64,000 bases of DNA from Tubulanus polymorphus (taxonomy: Eukaryota > Nemertea > Palaeonemertea > Tubulaniformes > Tubulanidae), in NCBI RefSeq assembly GCF_964204645.1, contig NC_134027.1, positions 12,760,485 through 12,824,484 of the forward strand. The letters run 5' to 3'. Position numbers and translations under genes: made by a program. Positions 55,411-64,000 of this stretch are shown in pieces. Each line of letters opens with the position of its first letter. The stretch's first letter is position 1. Below the pieces are notes generated by a model that was not told where the DNA came from, ran no database searches, and saw only the letters and a list, made by a program, of their open reading frames with translations.

Positions 55411-55437
55411 TTTAATAACATATTTTTATTAAAATTT
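55411..55437 (-). promoter_or_regulatory. Early-like motif before the 117-aa gene
   Basis: The minus strand reads AATTTTAATAAAAA (plus-strand 55423-55436), then TATGTTATTAAAATGG, matching the motif and spacing before 9530. Confidence 0.5.
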
Positions 55438-55439
55438 GA

Positions 55440-58259
55440 TCAACACGTTAGAATTCTTTTCATTATCTCGTTCTCTTTTGTTTCTTCTCTTTTAAATTTT
55501 AAGTATTCATCTAAATTACATCCATAAGCAACTGTATGAATTCCATCATCTAAAATATATCTTTTATCATCAAATGGGTTTAGACTTATCTTTTCAATTT
55601 CTTCAATAAACATTTCATGATCTTCAGATCTTAAACATCTCATCTTATGTTTTCTAACTTCTTCATTGAATATACAATTGATGTAATCTTTGAAATGAAT
55701 ATTCTTTTCTACTACACTTTTGGTTATTCCTTTTAACTTTTTAGCTTCATGAGTTTTAGTTTTATATGAATACATTTTAGATCTAATACCTATGAACTCT
55801 ATCATTTCTTCACCACCTAGTTCATCCTTAAACTTCCCTGGAACTTTTTTATTATCATTGCTAAACAATTCATGATATTTAGGATAATTACTAAAATCAA
55901 AATGATGTTTTAATGTTTTTAAATCATCTGTTATGTTATCAGTTTTTATCTTTAATATGTAACTGTCGGTATCAAAATATAATATTTCTATATGTTTTTC
56001 TCCAAAAAGTGGTTGTAATACATTATAATAGAATTCATACATTAGTAATTTTGATAATTCTAAAACTGAAGCGCCAACATAGATTGGTTTATTAAATTTC
56101 ATTGATGTTCTTCTCATTTTAACTGCAGCTAAATTTTCATCAAATATTCTGTTACCAATGAACTTAGGATATGTTGGTAAATGTCTTATCCTTTTACCAT
56201 TACTGACTAACTCAGTATCATTTCTATTTCTAATATTTTCACAAGTTTTTCCATAGAATGCATTATTCATTAACTTGAAGAAATCTTTTTCGAAATCAGT
56301 TTTAGCTTCAGTTCTCTGTTTGGTGTTAAAATCTACATATTTTTCTAACCACTTAGATTGGCTAAATGAAATATATCTATGTACTTTTTTTAGAATCATT
56401 CCTTGATTCAAATAAAACTTTAACATTCTATAATGTACTACATAATTATATTTATCTTCTTGAGTTACCATTAACTTTTCTGTATGAATATGATTTTCGG
56501 GTTTAATTCTTTTTTGATAATTTGATAATTCTTCATGAGTTACGGTTTTATGTTCGGGACAGTAAGCTAGATTTCTAGATTTAAATTTAATATGTTCAGG
56601 ATATTCTAAATCTACAACAAAGAAGTAACCAATATCTGAATCATCTGCAATATCTAGAATTCTTTTCTTCCAATCAAATTTATCATTATTTTCATTCTGT
56701 AAAACTTCACTTATTTCAAATACTCCATAAGGTTGTGGTTCCATCATTGCCCAACCATACAAATTATTTGCATCTATATATAATAACTTATATCCAGGGT
56801 TATCATTTACATTGAAATATCTATCCCCTAATACACCTGAAACTCCTCCTCTTATAGATTTTTCAAATAATAGTAATTGATCTATATTTGTTAACAAATC
56901 CATTTTTATATCTGTAAATTTTAAACCACAATCCCATGTTAAACCTGGTGATGAATAACAATGACAAGGATCAATGTTAAAATATTTAAGGTTAACATCT
57001 CTAAACCTTTCGAATATATCGGTTAATAATAATACATCTGATTTTAAATATATATCTACTAATTGTCCATGATTTTCTATTTTGAAATGATTCCAAATAT
57101 TCAATGTTCTATTATATACTTCATCTTTAACATATTCATTTTTTAATTCATCATAGAATTGTTCTTTTAATAATTCAGTTATGTTAAAATCATTATGATT
57201 TTTATAGAAAGAATATGGAATTGCGCCTTTATATCTCATTAATTGGAAATCATCATTATTTGGATAGTGTTGTTTTAATATCTTTAATTCATCATCAACT
57301 AATGATTTTGATAAGTTATCTAATGAACTATTTAAAAATCTATATGAATCTATAAATCTTAGGCAACCAAATTGGAATGATATATAATTCTCAGATGTTT
57401 TAGCTAACATTCTAAATTTATAAGTTGGTATTTTATCTTTTGATCTATTTGAATTTAATATTTCTATTTCATTATTAATTTCTTCTATTTTATGGCATAA
57501 CTGTTTGATGAATAAATGTGCATCATATCCTGATAGATTATAAAATATAACTGGTACAAAATTAATTTTCTTAGCTTGTAAGTTACAATTCTCATGTGCA
57601 GCGCCTCTAAACTTTCCATTCAAATGACCATGGTCTCTTACTTTTTTATCTCTAAAATTAAATATCTTTTCACAATAATAACATTTATCTGCAAACTCAA
57701 ATGCTTCTTTATCTTCTTCTTTCATTATAATTTCTATATTCTTATTTAACTGTTCATTAAATCTTATTTCATATTCAATTAATAAGTCACAAAAATGATT
57801 GATAACATTTTCATTTCTATAATGATAATATTCACTTTTAATTAGTTCTGGATAATCAGATTTAATATATAACCCGAAATCAGCAGCTGATTGATGAATC
57901 TTTTTAATAGTATTTGTTTTTGGTAGTTCTTCAGAATAATCATTTTCATAAGAATTTAATTTCTTTCTCTTATAATGTATTTCTTTTCTATCTTGATCAG
58001 TTAGTTCTTTATTTAATGATTCAAAATCTCCATATATTACAAATGGTACTTTATTTTTGTAATCATGTTTTTTGAATTCTAATATTTTATCCTTTTCATT
58101 TGGTAAAACTAATTTACAATAATCATGATTTTCACATAATTGTTTATGATTTAATAATGTACTTTCATTACTGAATCTATGTAAACATTTTCTACAAAGA
58201 TATATTTTATGGTGATCATTTTCTGATTTAAAAAATAAATCGATTTGTTTAATCCACAT
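55440..58259 (-). CDS. Protein-primed DNA polymerase B, intact exonuclease and polymerase domains (element C)
   Basis: The 939-codon frame starts at an ATG (58259) that is internal to the original gene. Features by residue: C2H2-type finger CRKC...NHKQLCENH (22-45); exo I YGDFES (D78, E80); endonuclease-VII-like CYYC...RDHGHLNGKF...CNL (193-227); exo II YDAHLF (D246); exo III YLKSD (404-408); polymerase motif A YIDANNLYG (D496); motif B FKLMNNAFYGK (661-671); motif C YFDTDSY (D763, D765). All catalytic residues are present, so this part alone is a complete-looking family B core of the protein-primed type. The stop codon just upstream (CAT-TAA-ATG) separates it from the N-terminal domain at 58260-59333. 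Element A has TAT at that site, so the stop is a mutation. Confidence 0.93.
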   Translation of the reverse strand: MWIKQIDLFFKSENDHHKIYLCRKCLHRFSNESTLLNHKQLCENHDYCKLVLPNEKDKILEFKKHDYKNKVPFVIYGDFESLNKELTDQDRKEIHYKRKKLNSYENDYSEELPKTNTIKKIHQSAADFGLYIKSDYPELIKSEYYHYRNENVINHFCDLLIEYEIRFNEQLNKNIEIIMKEEDKEAFEFADKCYYCEKIFNFRDKKVRDHGHLNGKFRGAAHENCNLQAKKINFVPVIFYNLSGYDAHLFIKQLCHKIEEINNEIEILNSNRSKDKIPTYKFRMLAKTSENYISFQFGCLRFIDSYRFLNSSLDNLSKSLVDDELKILKQHYPNNDDFQLMRYKGAIPYSFYKNHNDFNITELLKEQFYDELKNEYVKDEVYNRTLNIWNHFKIENHGQLVDIYLKSDVLLLTDIFERFRDVNLKYFNIDPCHCYSSPGLTWDCGLKFTDIKMDLLTNIDQLLLFEKSIRGGVSGVLGDRYFNVNDNPGYKLLYIDANNLYGWAMMEPQPYGVFEISEVLQNENNDKFDWKKRILDIADDSDIGYFFVVDLEYPEHIKFKSRNLAYCPEHKTVTHEELSNYQKRIKPENHIHTEKLMVTQEDKYNYVVHYRMLKFYLNQGMILKKVHRYISFSQSKWLEKYVDFNTKQRTEAKTDFEKDFFKLMNNAFYGKTCENIRNRNDTELVSNGKRIRHLPTYPKFIGNRIFDENLAAVKMRRTSMKFNKPIYVGASVLELSKLLMYEFYYNVLQPLFGEKHIEILYFDTDSYILKIKTDNITDDLKTLKHHFDFSNYPKYHELFSNDNKKVPGKFKDELGGEEMIEFIGIRSKMYSYKTKTHEAKKLKGITKSVVEKNIHFKDYINCIFNEEVRKHKMRCLRSEDHEMFIEEIEKISLNPFDDKRYILDDGIHTVAYGCNLDEYLKFKREETKENEIMKRILTC

Positions 58260-59333
58260 TTAATGATTCTCATAATATAGTATATCTATAACATCGTTTG
58301 AATCATAATCTTTTGATAGATATAAAGGTTCTAATGTATAATGTTTTATATTGTTACCTTTTGTATTTGGTAATTTGATTAAATCAAATACATTTATCTT
58401 TATATTATTATCTCTTTCTATTTTTGGGATGTTTGTAATTATAACAGGATACTTATCTATCTTATAATTATTTTCAAATTGTTTATAATTTGTTAATCTA
58501 TAAGTATGTTTATTATAATCTTCAACTGGGTGTAACAACTTATTATAGCCCATAGAAAACATTTATCATCTTCATTTTGTACATTTATTACAGCATTAGT
58601 CTTAAATGGTAGTTTAATATAACTCGATGCTTCAATATCTGGTTCTTTATAATATGATACATTATTTTCATCAATTGGTTTCGATTTAGTTAACTTATTA
58701 TATTTTGTGTTATAAACATGTTAAGTCATAAATATTATTTCATCAAATATTAAACCAGATCCTTCAAAATATTTCTCTTCTATTTTAGTTTTTACTTCAT
58801 TATAACATTTATCTAATTTATCATCTATATGTTGTTTAGATATAGTATGTGGTGAATGAGAATTTATATTATATATTGGTTTATCTTCAGATGTTATGAA
58901 TTTAACTTTAACTGATATACTAATTTTAGGATATTCAACATCAGTTATTATTTTTATTATTTCTTTCATATTTTCTAAATGTTTTTTATTTTCTTCTAAT
59001 GTTTTTCCTTTATGAAATTTAAACTCGATAGCTGCTGGGCCAATATCACTTTTAAATGCTTCGGTTATCTCTATATCTTTTTTATTATCTAATGAATTAA
59101 TATAATTTCTTACATCTTCCATGTATGGTCTTTTATTGTTTAATTTATTTTTTATGCTTTTAATTGTCTTCTGTTTCTTATCATTATCATTATCAAAGTT
59201 TTCTCCACCTAAAATATCATTATTGATATTTCTAATATGACTTTTAGATTTTAAATGTTCTTTATAATATCTTTTATCACTGAATGATTGATTACATGTA
59301 TCACATTTGTATGTTTCATTCTTTAATTCATCT
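58260..59333 (-). pseudogene. PolB N-terminal region (element C), broken in several places
   Basis: It is homologous to residues before MWIKQID in element A. Reading leftward: 59333-59125 carries only the second finger (CDTCNQ...HLKSKSH), because about 147 bp with the start codon and first finger are deleted. 59122-58721 encodes EDVRNYINSL onward and ends at a stop (TTA to TAA relative to element A) at 58721. A one-base loss near 58534 shifts the frame. 58562-58260 continues (HPVEDYNKHTYRL...) to a second stop at 58260-58262. So the N-terminal domain cannot be made from this copy, while the left terminal repeat still has a good start and first finger (9530). Confidence 0.85.
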
Positions 59334-59939
59334 AATTTTTTATTAAAATTGATTTTAGAAGTTCAATGATTTATATCATGTATTATTTCAATCTCACTTT
59401 ACTAACACTTTTAATGTTTAAAAATCTAACTCATACAAATATGAATATTGAAATAATGTTGTAAATATATACTTTTATATTGAATAATCTGTCAATTTAA
59501 ATGTTATTCATGTATATGAATATTTTAAGAGTAATAGGGGTAATGGGCTTTCAGGTTAAAGGTTGAATGGTCGAGTTCATTAAAAAACAAATATCAAAAG
59601 TAATTTAAAACTATAATATATTTTCATAACCGTGTGTATTTCAGTTGAATAATAGAATAATTATTATTATTTGAATATATTTGATTATATGAATTTGTGT
59701 ATTGTAAATAAATCAATTGGTCGCGGAGCGGAGCGGTAGCGAAGTGGAGCGACCAATTGATTTAATACAATATGCTTTTTAAATTTAAATTATTGATATC
59801 TTAGAATAAATATTTAGTTATAATATAAAATACACACGGTTATGAAAATATATTATAGTTTTAAATTACTTTTAATGTTTTGTTTTTAATGAACTCGACC
59901 CTTCGACCTTTGGCCTGAAAGCCCATTACCCCTATTACT
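59334..59939. repeat. Right terminal inverted repeat of element C
   Basis: Inverse copy of 8914-9520, with few differences. It contains the early-like PolB promoter motif but has lost the ATG by the adjoining deletion. It ends ...GCCCATTACCCCTATTACT at 59939. Confidence 0.92.
59530..59939. repeat. 410-bp palindromic terminal module (right)
   Basis: AGTAATAGGGGTAATGGGC at 59530 faces its inverse at 59921-59939. The structure is the same as at 8914-9323, with the GC-rich centre GGTCGCGGAGCGGAGCGG near 59719. Confidence 0.85.
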
Positions 59940-59945
59940 GAGGTC
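59940..59945. repeat. 6-bp target site duplication GAGGTC (right)
   Basis: Identical to 8908-8913. The gag reading frame resumes here in phase. Confidence 0.95.
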
Positions 59946-60203
59946 GTTCAATACAAGATTGATTACAATCAAGAAAATGAAGAGCGGTTAAAGAAAATGT
60001 CTAAAGAAGATGTTGAAAAGGAAGAAAAGACTGAAAACCTGTACAAGGAAAATTATTTCGACATGTTGGCAAAATTATCAAATCTAGAAGCCAAGGTCTA
60101 TAAGAAAGAAAAAAGTAAAGCTTCGAGAGAGGTCAGTCCTGAATGACGAAGTATAGTATCAGCCGCAGATTTTAATAAAGGGCTTGCTGATGCCTTCAAG
60201 GGG
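59946..60203 (+). pseudogene. gag: gag middle part with in-frame TGA
   Basis: It resumes the frame broken at 8913: a lysine/glutamate-rich coiled coil (KIDYNQENEERLKKMSKEDV... and KLSNLEAKVYKKEKSK) typical of the helical N-terminal region of Pao gag. A TGA at 60144-60146 interrupts it; the frame stays open after it (SIVSAADFNKGLADAF) into the ORF that begins with ATG 60204. So even without element C, this gag has a stop. Confidence 0.75.
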
Positions 60204-62075
60204 ATGAATACTGGTATTACAGGTGACCAACTTCAACAAATCCTTGGAACATTGACTCAAAAGAAGCGGGAAATACAAATTCCTATATTCAAGGGTGAAC
60301 TCGATCAATTTGAGTCGTGGGTAGAATTGGTGGAAGCAGAAGTAGAGAAACCAGGTTACTCTGATGTTGAGAAGGCACATCTAGTCAAGACACTGGTGGA
60401 CGGAGATGCTAAGAAACTAGTTTTGGCGTTACGTGATCCAACCTATGACAACATCATGAAGGCTCTAGACAACAAGTATGGGGATGTTCACACAAGGCTA
60501 CAGAAAGCCATTGTTGATATTTCAGCGATTGAGCCAGCAATGACATTAAGTGTAAAGGACTTGGATCCTCTCTATACCAAGTTATTATCTTGCTGGAATT
60601 ATTTGATGAAGAAGACAGAGTCTGATGTACATCTTATTAAGAGTAGCTGGGTGTTAACATCATTAGTTCGACCAAAACTGCCAAAGTCGTTGGTTCGAAA
60701 ATGGGAATCTGATTCACTCAGGAATGAGAAAAGAGATGAAAATAATGACGGTGAACAATCTACTGATGAATATACCACTTCAAATCTTCCGATGAGGTTT
60801 GACCACATGTTTAACAAGATACAAGATGCGCTCACTGTAGCTCGAAGATCAGACGGAGAAAAGGGTGGTGGTGGTAAATTACATGTAGAAAAGAGATTTC
60901 AACCTCGGAGATCTAGTACTACAGCCACAGGGCATCCTCTTCAAATTTCCAAAAGTACTGAAGAATCTGATGATAACGCTAAGACATGTATATTTTGTAG
61001 TAAACCTCACTCGCCATGGTTATGTGATGATATGAAGAAAATGTCAGTTACTGAACGGGCAGACTGCGTAAAAAGAAGTAATGCATGTTTCAACTGTCTA
61101 AAAAGAGGTCGCAATGCTCGTCAATGTCACAGCAAGATGAGATGCAGAAAATGTAAAAAGAGGCATTGCGATATACTACACAGAGAAACATCAAGAAATG
61201 AACATGAGAAAAAGCAGTCTACAGATTCAAGGTCTAATGAGTCTAATCTAGCTGATGATAACGATGATGAAGTAACCAAAGTAAAGGGCGCTTGTGGTCT
61301 TGTCAAGGTCGTACAAGGACCCAAGAAGATTGTAATGCAAAGTGGTCTTGTTAATTTGATATCAAAATCTAGTGAAATTACTGGTAGATGTTTGTTTGAC
61401 ACAGGTAGCGATGTGTCCTTTATTCGAACTGCTGCAGCTAAACAGTTGAATTTGCAAGGTCCGAAAGTTGATGCAGAATTTACTTTAGCTGGTGGTCAAA
61501 GTATGAAGATTAAAACTCAGAAGGTAAAACTTCATGTGTCCAGTATTATTCCTGATTGGGATGGTGAAGTTTTCGAAGTTGTTGCTTACGTCTTAGACAA
61601 GCCATGTGCTGACCTAGGTTCGGTTGATGTGGACATTTCTACCATTCCTAAGTTTAAAAACTTACTGTTCGCTGACAAATTCCCACGAGGGGAGGCGAGC
61701 GTTCATATACTGTTGGGAATCGAAGACACGTTAAGAATCATGATGGACTGTTCGATAAAGGACGATGATGGTGCACTAGTGGCACAGAAAAGCCATGTTG
61801 GTTGGATTTTGTCTGGTCCTTGCAGTATTAATTCAGATTCAAGAATCATTGAAGAAAAGTATCCGTTCTGTAGAGTAGATATAACAGATCCGACTGAGAT
61901 AGCGGTCAAGCATTGGGAGCTGGAACATATTGGTATATTACCGCGTGAAGAAAGTTCCAAGTTTACTATTTTGGAGACTGATGCTTTAAAGCAACATGAA
62001 GAAAAACTGTTTTTAAAGATGGTAGATACGAGACTGGTTTACTCAAACATCCTGATTGGAAAGATCGCAAGTTGA
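60204..62075 (+). CDS. BEL/Pao gag (DUF1759), zinc knuckles and aspartic protease
   Basis: A 623-codon frame. Residues about 25-160 (IQIPIFKGELDQFESWV ... LDNKYGDVHTRLQKAI) are the DUF1759 region of Pao gag. Cys-rich knuckles lie at about 262 (CIFCSKPHSPWLC) and 294-325 (CFNCLKRGRNARQCHSKMRC.KC), for RNA binding. A retropepsin-like active site CLFDTGSDVSFI lies at about 396-407, with the rest of the protease domain after it and the start of the peptidase A17/RT linker (VGWILSGPC) at about 530. The frame ends at 62075 after a frameshift near 62010, where the natural sequence passes to the next frame. ATG 60204 is internal; the true start is at 8710. Confidence 0.9.
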   Translation: MNTGITGDQLQQILGTLTQKKREIQIPIFKGELDQFESWVELVEAEVEKPGYSDVEKAHLVKTLVDGDAKKLVLALRDPTYDNIMKALDNKYGDVHTRLQKAIVDISAIEPAMTLSVKDLDPLYTKLLSCWNYLMKKTESDVHLIKSSWVLTSLVRPKLPKSLVRKWESDSLRNEKRDENNDGEQSTDEYTTSNLPMRFDHMFNKIQDALTVARRSDGEKGGGGKLHVEKRFQPRRSSTTATGHPLQISKSTEESDDNAKTCIFCSKPHSPWLCDDMKKMSVTERADCVKRSNACFNCLKRGRNARQCHSKMRCRKCKKRHCDILHRETSRNEHEKKQSTDSRSNESNLADDNDDEVTKVKGACGLVKVVQGPKKIVMQSGLVNLISKSSEITGRCLFDTGSDVSFIRTAAAKQLNLQGPKVDAEFTLAGGQSMKIKTQKVKLHVSSIIPDWDGEVFEVVAYVLDKPCADLGSVDVDISTIPKFKNLLFADKFPRGEASVHILLGIEDTLRIMMDCSIKDDDGALVAQKSHVGWILSGPCSINSDSRIIEEKYPFCRVDITDPTEIAVKHWELEHIGILPREESSKFTILETDALKQHEEKLFLKMVDTRLVYSNILIGKIAS

Positions 62076-62563
62076 AGTCTAATCGAGTAATTGCTGAGAA
62101 CCGTCTGTATGGAATTGAGAGAAGATTAAAAGGGGATCCAGAGTTAGCATCACAGTACAAAGAGCAAATTGATGACCTTATTCTTTCTGGAAGAGCAGAA
62201 TTAGTTATCGAAGATGAGGAACCAACTGATGGACGTACTGTATGGTATCTTCCTCACCATCCTGTTCTCAAGAAAAGCAGTACTACAACTAAAACCAGAA
62301 TAGTGAATGATGGTGCGTCGAAGGGTCCTGAAGGAATTTCCATTAATGACACTCTGATTCCTGGTCCAGCACTCCAGCCGGACATACTAGCAATTCTTAT
62401 ACGATTTCGCCAACACAAGGTTGCGTTAATTGCTGAAAAAATGTTCCATCAAATCGGGATCAATGAAAGAGACAGAGATAGTCTACGTTTTCTATGGAGA
62501 GATTTGAAGACGGATGAACCACCGAAAATCTATAGAATGACACGTGTGGTATTTGGTATTTAG
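62010..62563 (+). pseudogene. pol: BEL/Pao reverse transcriptase, first part, damaged
   Basis: The frame after the shift carries NRLYGIERRLKGDPELASQY, VWYLPHHPVLKK, KTRIVNDGASKG and NDTLIPGPALQPD, all standard for Pao RT. In the first catalytic motif the family usually has a Asp-Ile-Glu before KMFHQI; here the sequence is LIAEKMFHQI, so the catalytic Asp appears lost through a 6-bp deletion near 62435. A TAG at 62561-62563 follows VVFGI. Confidence 0.85.
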
Positions 62564-64000
62564 TCGTCGCCTTTTTCAAGTATTAAAACTGTGATGGATC
62601 ATGTTGAAAGTTGCAAAGATCGTTACCCCAAGGCATGTTCTGAAATAAAGGAAAATATTTTTGTTGATGATGTAATCTCCGGAGCAGATTCTGTTAGCGA
62701 CACTGCTTCACTGGCTTCAGACATGAAGGCTATGATGACTGAAGGAGGGTTTCCCTTAAGAAAGTTTATATCCAACAAACCAGAATGTCTCAAAGGGATG
62801 AAAGAAGAAGATCTTGCTTCATACCACATGGAAATAACTGATAATGGAGCGGTTACTAAGACACTGGGAGTTAAGTACAGTCCCAAAGATGATGTTTTGA
62901 TGTTTGGTATTAGTAATGTTAATGTTGAAAATGGTATTGACACACGTCGCACTGTTTTGAGTACGTTAAATCGACTGTTTGATCCAACAGGTTTTTTGTC
63001 ACCATTTACTGTACGTGGTAAGATGATATTCCAGAAGTCATGGGTTCAAGTTCCTGGTTGGAATGATCCACTCAGTGAAGAATTACAAGTACCGTGGTCA
63101 AAATGGATGAACCACCTTCCATTATTAGAAGAAATAAGACTTAAACGGTGTTTGATTCCAGAAGATGTGACTGATCCTGTATATACTCTGATGGGGTTTG
63201 GAGACGCCTCTGAAGCAGCCTATGGTGCGTGTGTATATTTGGTTATAGAAGATCGGTCAACTGGTAATCGACACTGTGAATTGATATGCTCAAAGACTAG
63301 TGTATCACCGTTAAAATCAAGACGTAGCATTCCAGAGTTAGAGCTCATGGCTGCACTTATTAATGCCAGATTGGTGGACTACATAAAATCTCAATTGAAG
63401 TTAAACTTTGAAGATGTTTACTGTTGGACAGACTCTAAAGTTGTTCTAGAATGGCTACGCAAACCAGGGTACACCTGGCAAGCATTTGTTGGTCGGCGAG
63501 TATCTGAAATACATGGAATTGTACCTCCATCAAATTGGAAGCATGTTCCTGGTGTTGAAAATCCAGCTGACTTATGCTCAAGAGGATGCAGTGCCTCTGA
63601 ACTTATTAAATCTGAGAAGTGGTGGTATGGTCCTGAATTCTTGAGGAAATCTAAAGATAATTGGCCATTGCAGGACAACAAAACTACTCAGACAGCTATT
63701 GAAACAGCTTTGAAGAAGAAGTCAAAATCATTTCCAGTACCAGTTCTACAAATTGCTGGTGTTAATGATTCAAAGATTCAAGATGATGAGTCAGACAAAA
63801 TTCAGAGGAATGAAAAGAAAACTAGCTCAACGTCACAGGATAAGAAGATTGAAGGCTCTTGTGATGAAGAAGATCCATTGTTGTATTATACAAAGTTGTT
63901 CAGTTCACACTTCAGATTCATACGAGCTATGTCACGTGCTAGATCATTGCTTAGCAAACAGAAATCGGCTGTATCCAGTGAAGATGAAGAATGTAAGTTG
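62564..64000 (+). pseudogene. pol: BEL/Pao reverse transcriptase and RNase H, open to the window edge
   Basis: The frame is open from the TAG to 64000. It has the second RT catalytic motif FVDD (about 62657) followed by FPLRKFISN, then RTVLSTLNRLFDPTGFLSPF. The RNase H acidic residues are visible in FGDASEAAYGA (63197), IPELELMAA (63331), CWTDSKVVLEWL (63422) and NPADLCSRG (63560). A polar linker follows toward the integrase, which is outside the window. Because of the upstream stop it is counted as part of a damaged pol gene. Confidence 0.88.

Larger units (their letters stand above)
8914..59939. mobile_element. Polinton/Maverick-like element C (51,026 bp), internally expanded
   Basis: The element is bounded by 606-607-bp terminal inverted repeats beginning AGTAATAGGGGTAATGGGC and by the 6-bp duplication GAGGTC. 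Its gene set identifies the family: protein-primed PolB, integrase with chromodomain, FtsK/HerA-type packaging ATPase, and capsid-like and penton-like proteins. Polintons are normally 15-20 kb. This one is about 51 kb because about 35.6 kb of repeats (11124-46765) lie inside one of its genes. Without them it would be about 15.4 kb. An adenain-like protease was not found, and the MGFPK-type and two membrane genes present in element B are deleted here (between 53470 and 53469). Several core genes are broken, so the copy is defective. Confidence 0.93.
59940..64000 (+). mobile_element. BEL/Pao LTR retrotransposon, main body (continues past the right edge)
   Basis: The order gag (DUF1759-like), zinc knuckles, aspartic protease, reverse transcriptase and RNase H is that of BEL/Pao elements. 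The 5' part is at about 7498-8913. Integrase and the 3' LTR would lie beyond 64000. The gene is damaged by a TGA (60144), a frameshift near 62010, a small RT deletion and a TAG (62561). Confidence 0.92.

Noticed and set aside
60159-63681. Minus-strand ORFs opposite gag-pol (60159, 60599, 61127, 61703, 61966, 62623, 63418)
   Set aside because: They lie antisense to a clear BEL/Pao gag-pol frame and show no domain.

Overview
Kind of DNA. This is an accessory, transposon-dominated window of an animal genome, most likely a marine invertebrate. The evidence is a BEL/Pao LTR retrotransposon, several Polinton/Maverick-type elements (protein-primed DNA polymerase B, packaging ATPase, retroviral-type integrase, jelly-roll-like structural genes), a non-LTR reverse transcriptase relic, and elements built like the bivalve 'pearl' repeats (about 155-bp tandem cores, an ACGG microsatellite, a terminal hairpin). 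The pearl-like architecture hints at a bivalve mollusc, but the species cannot be fixed from the sequence. No rRNA, tRNA or recognisable complete host gene was seen.

Layout. (1) 1-4875: the right end of a Polinton-like element 'A', with a broken PolB gene on the minus strand. PolB is interrupted by a 2,221-bp DNA transposon (1841-4061, 33-bp inverted repeats, 7-bp target duplication). (2) 4876-about 7497: a fragment of another Polinton-like element 'B' into which A inserted. It holds truncated structural genes and a three-part chimeric ORF. (3) About 7498-8913: LTR/leader and the start of gag of a BEL/Pao element, which resumes at 59940 and runs off the right edge. (4) 8914-59939: a 51,026-bp Polinton-like element 'C' inserted in that gag gene. 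It is bounded by the 6-bp duplication GAGGTC at 8908-8913 and 59940-59945 and by inverted repeats of about 606 bp that start AGTAAT.

Inside element C. The left arm carries an orphan C2H2 zinc-finger ORF (a copy of the PolB N-terminus), an HNH endonuclease and the first part of a structural-type gene. That gene is split by about 35.6 kb (about 11124-46765) of repeats: a 31-bp minisatellite with a palindromic core, pearl-like blocks with 155-bp monomers bearing CTCF-like motifs, a reverse-transcriptase relic, and unique spacer segments, all amplified as segmental duplications (periods 5,456, 2,919 and 1,516 bp). The right arm has plus-strand genes (end of the split gene, a small membrane protein, a broken integrase with chromodomain, the packaging ATPase). 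These converge on a minus-strand series: zinc-finger protein, capsid-like protein, membrane proteins, acidic coiled-coil protein, penton-like protein, a small OB-like protein and PolB.

How the genes work together. PolB, integrase and ATPase would replicate, integrate and package the element; the minus-strand block looks like the virion genes. Two conserved sequences sit just upstream of start codons: an 'early-like' AATTTTAATAAAAA motif before the replication/DNA-binding genes, and a 'late-like' T-run followed by TAAATAAATG before structural genes. PolB, the integrase, the capsid-like and penton-like genes all carry frameshifts or stop codons, so element C is defective as it stands. No adenovirus-type protease was found. 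The long minus-strand ORFs inside the minisatellite are by-products of a repeat whose length is not a multiple of three.
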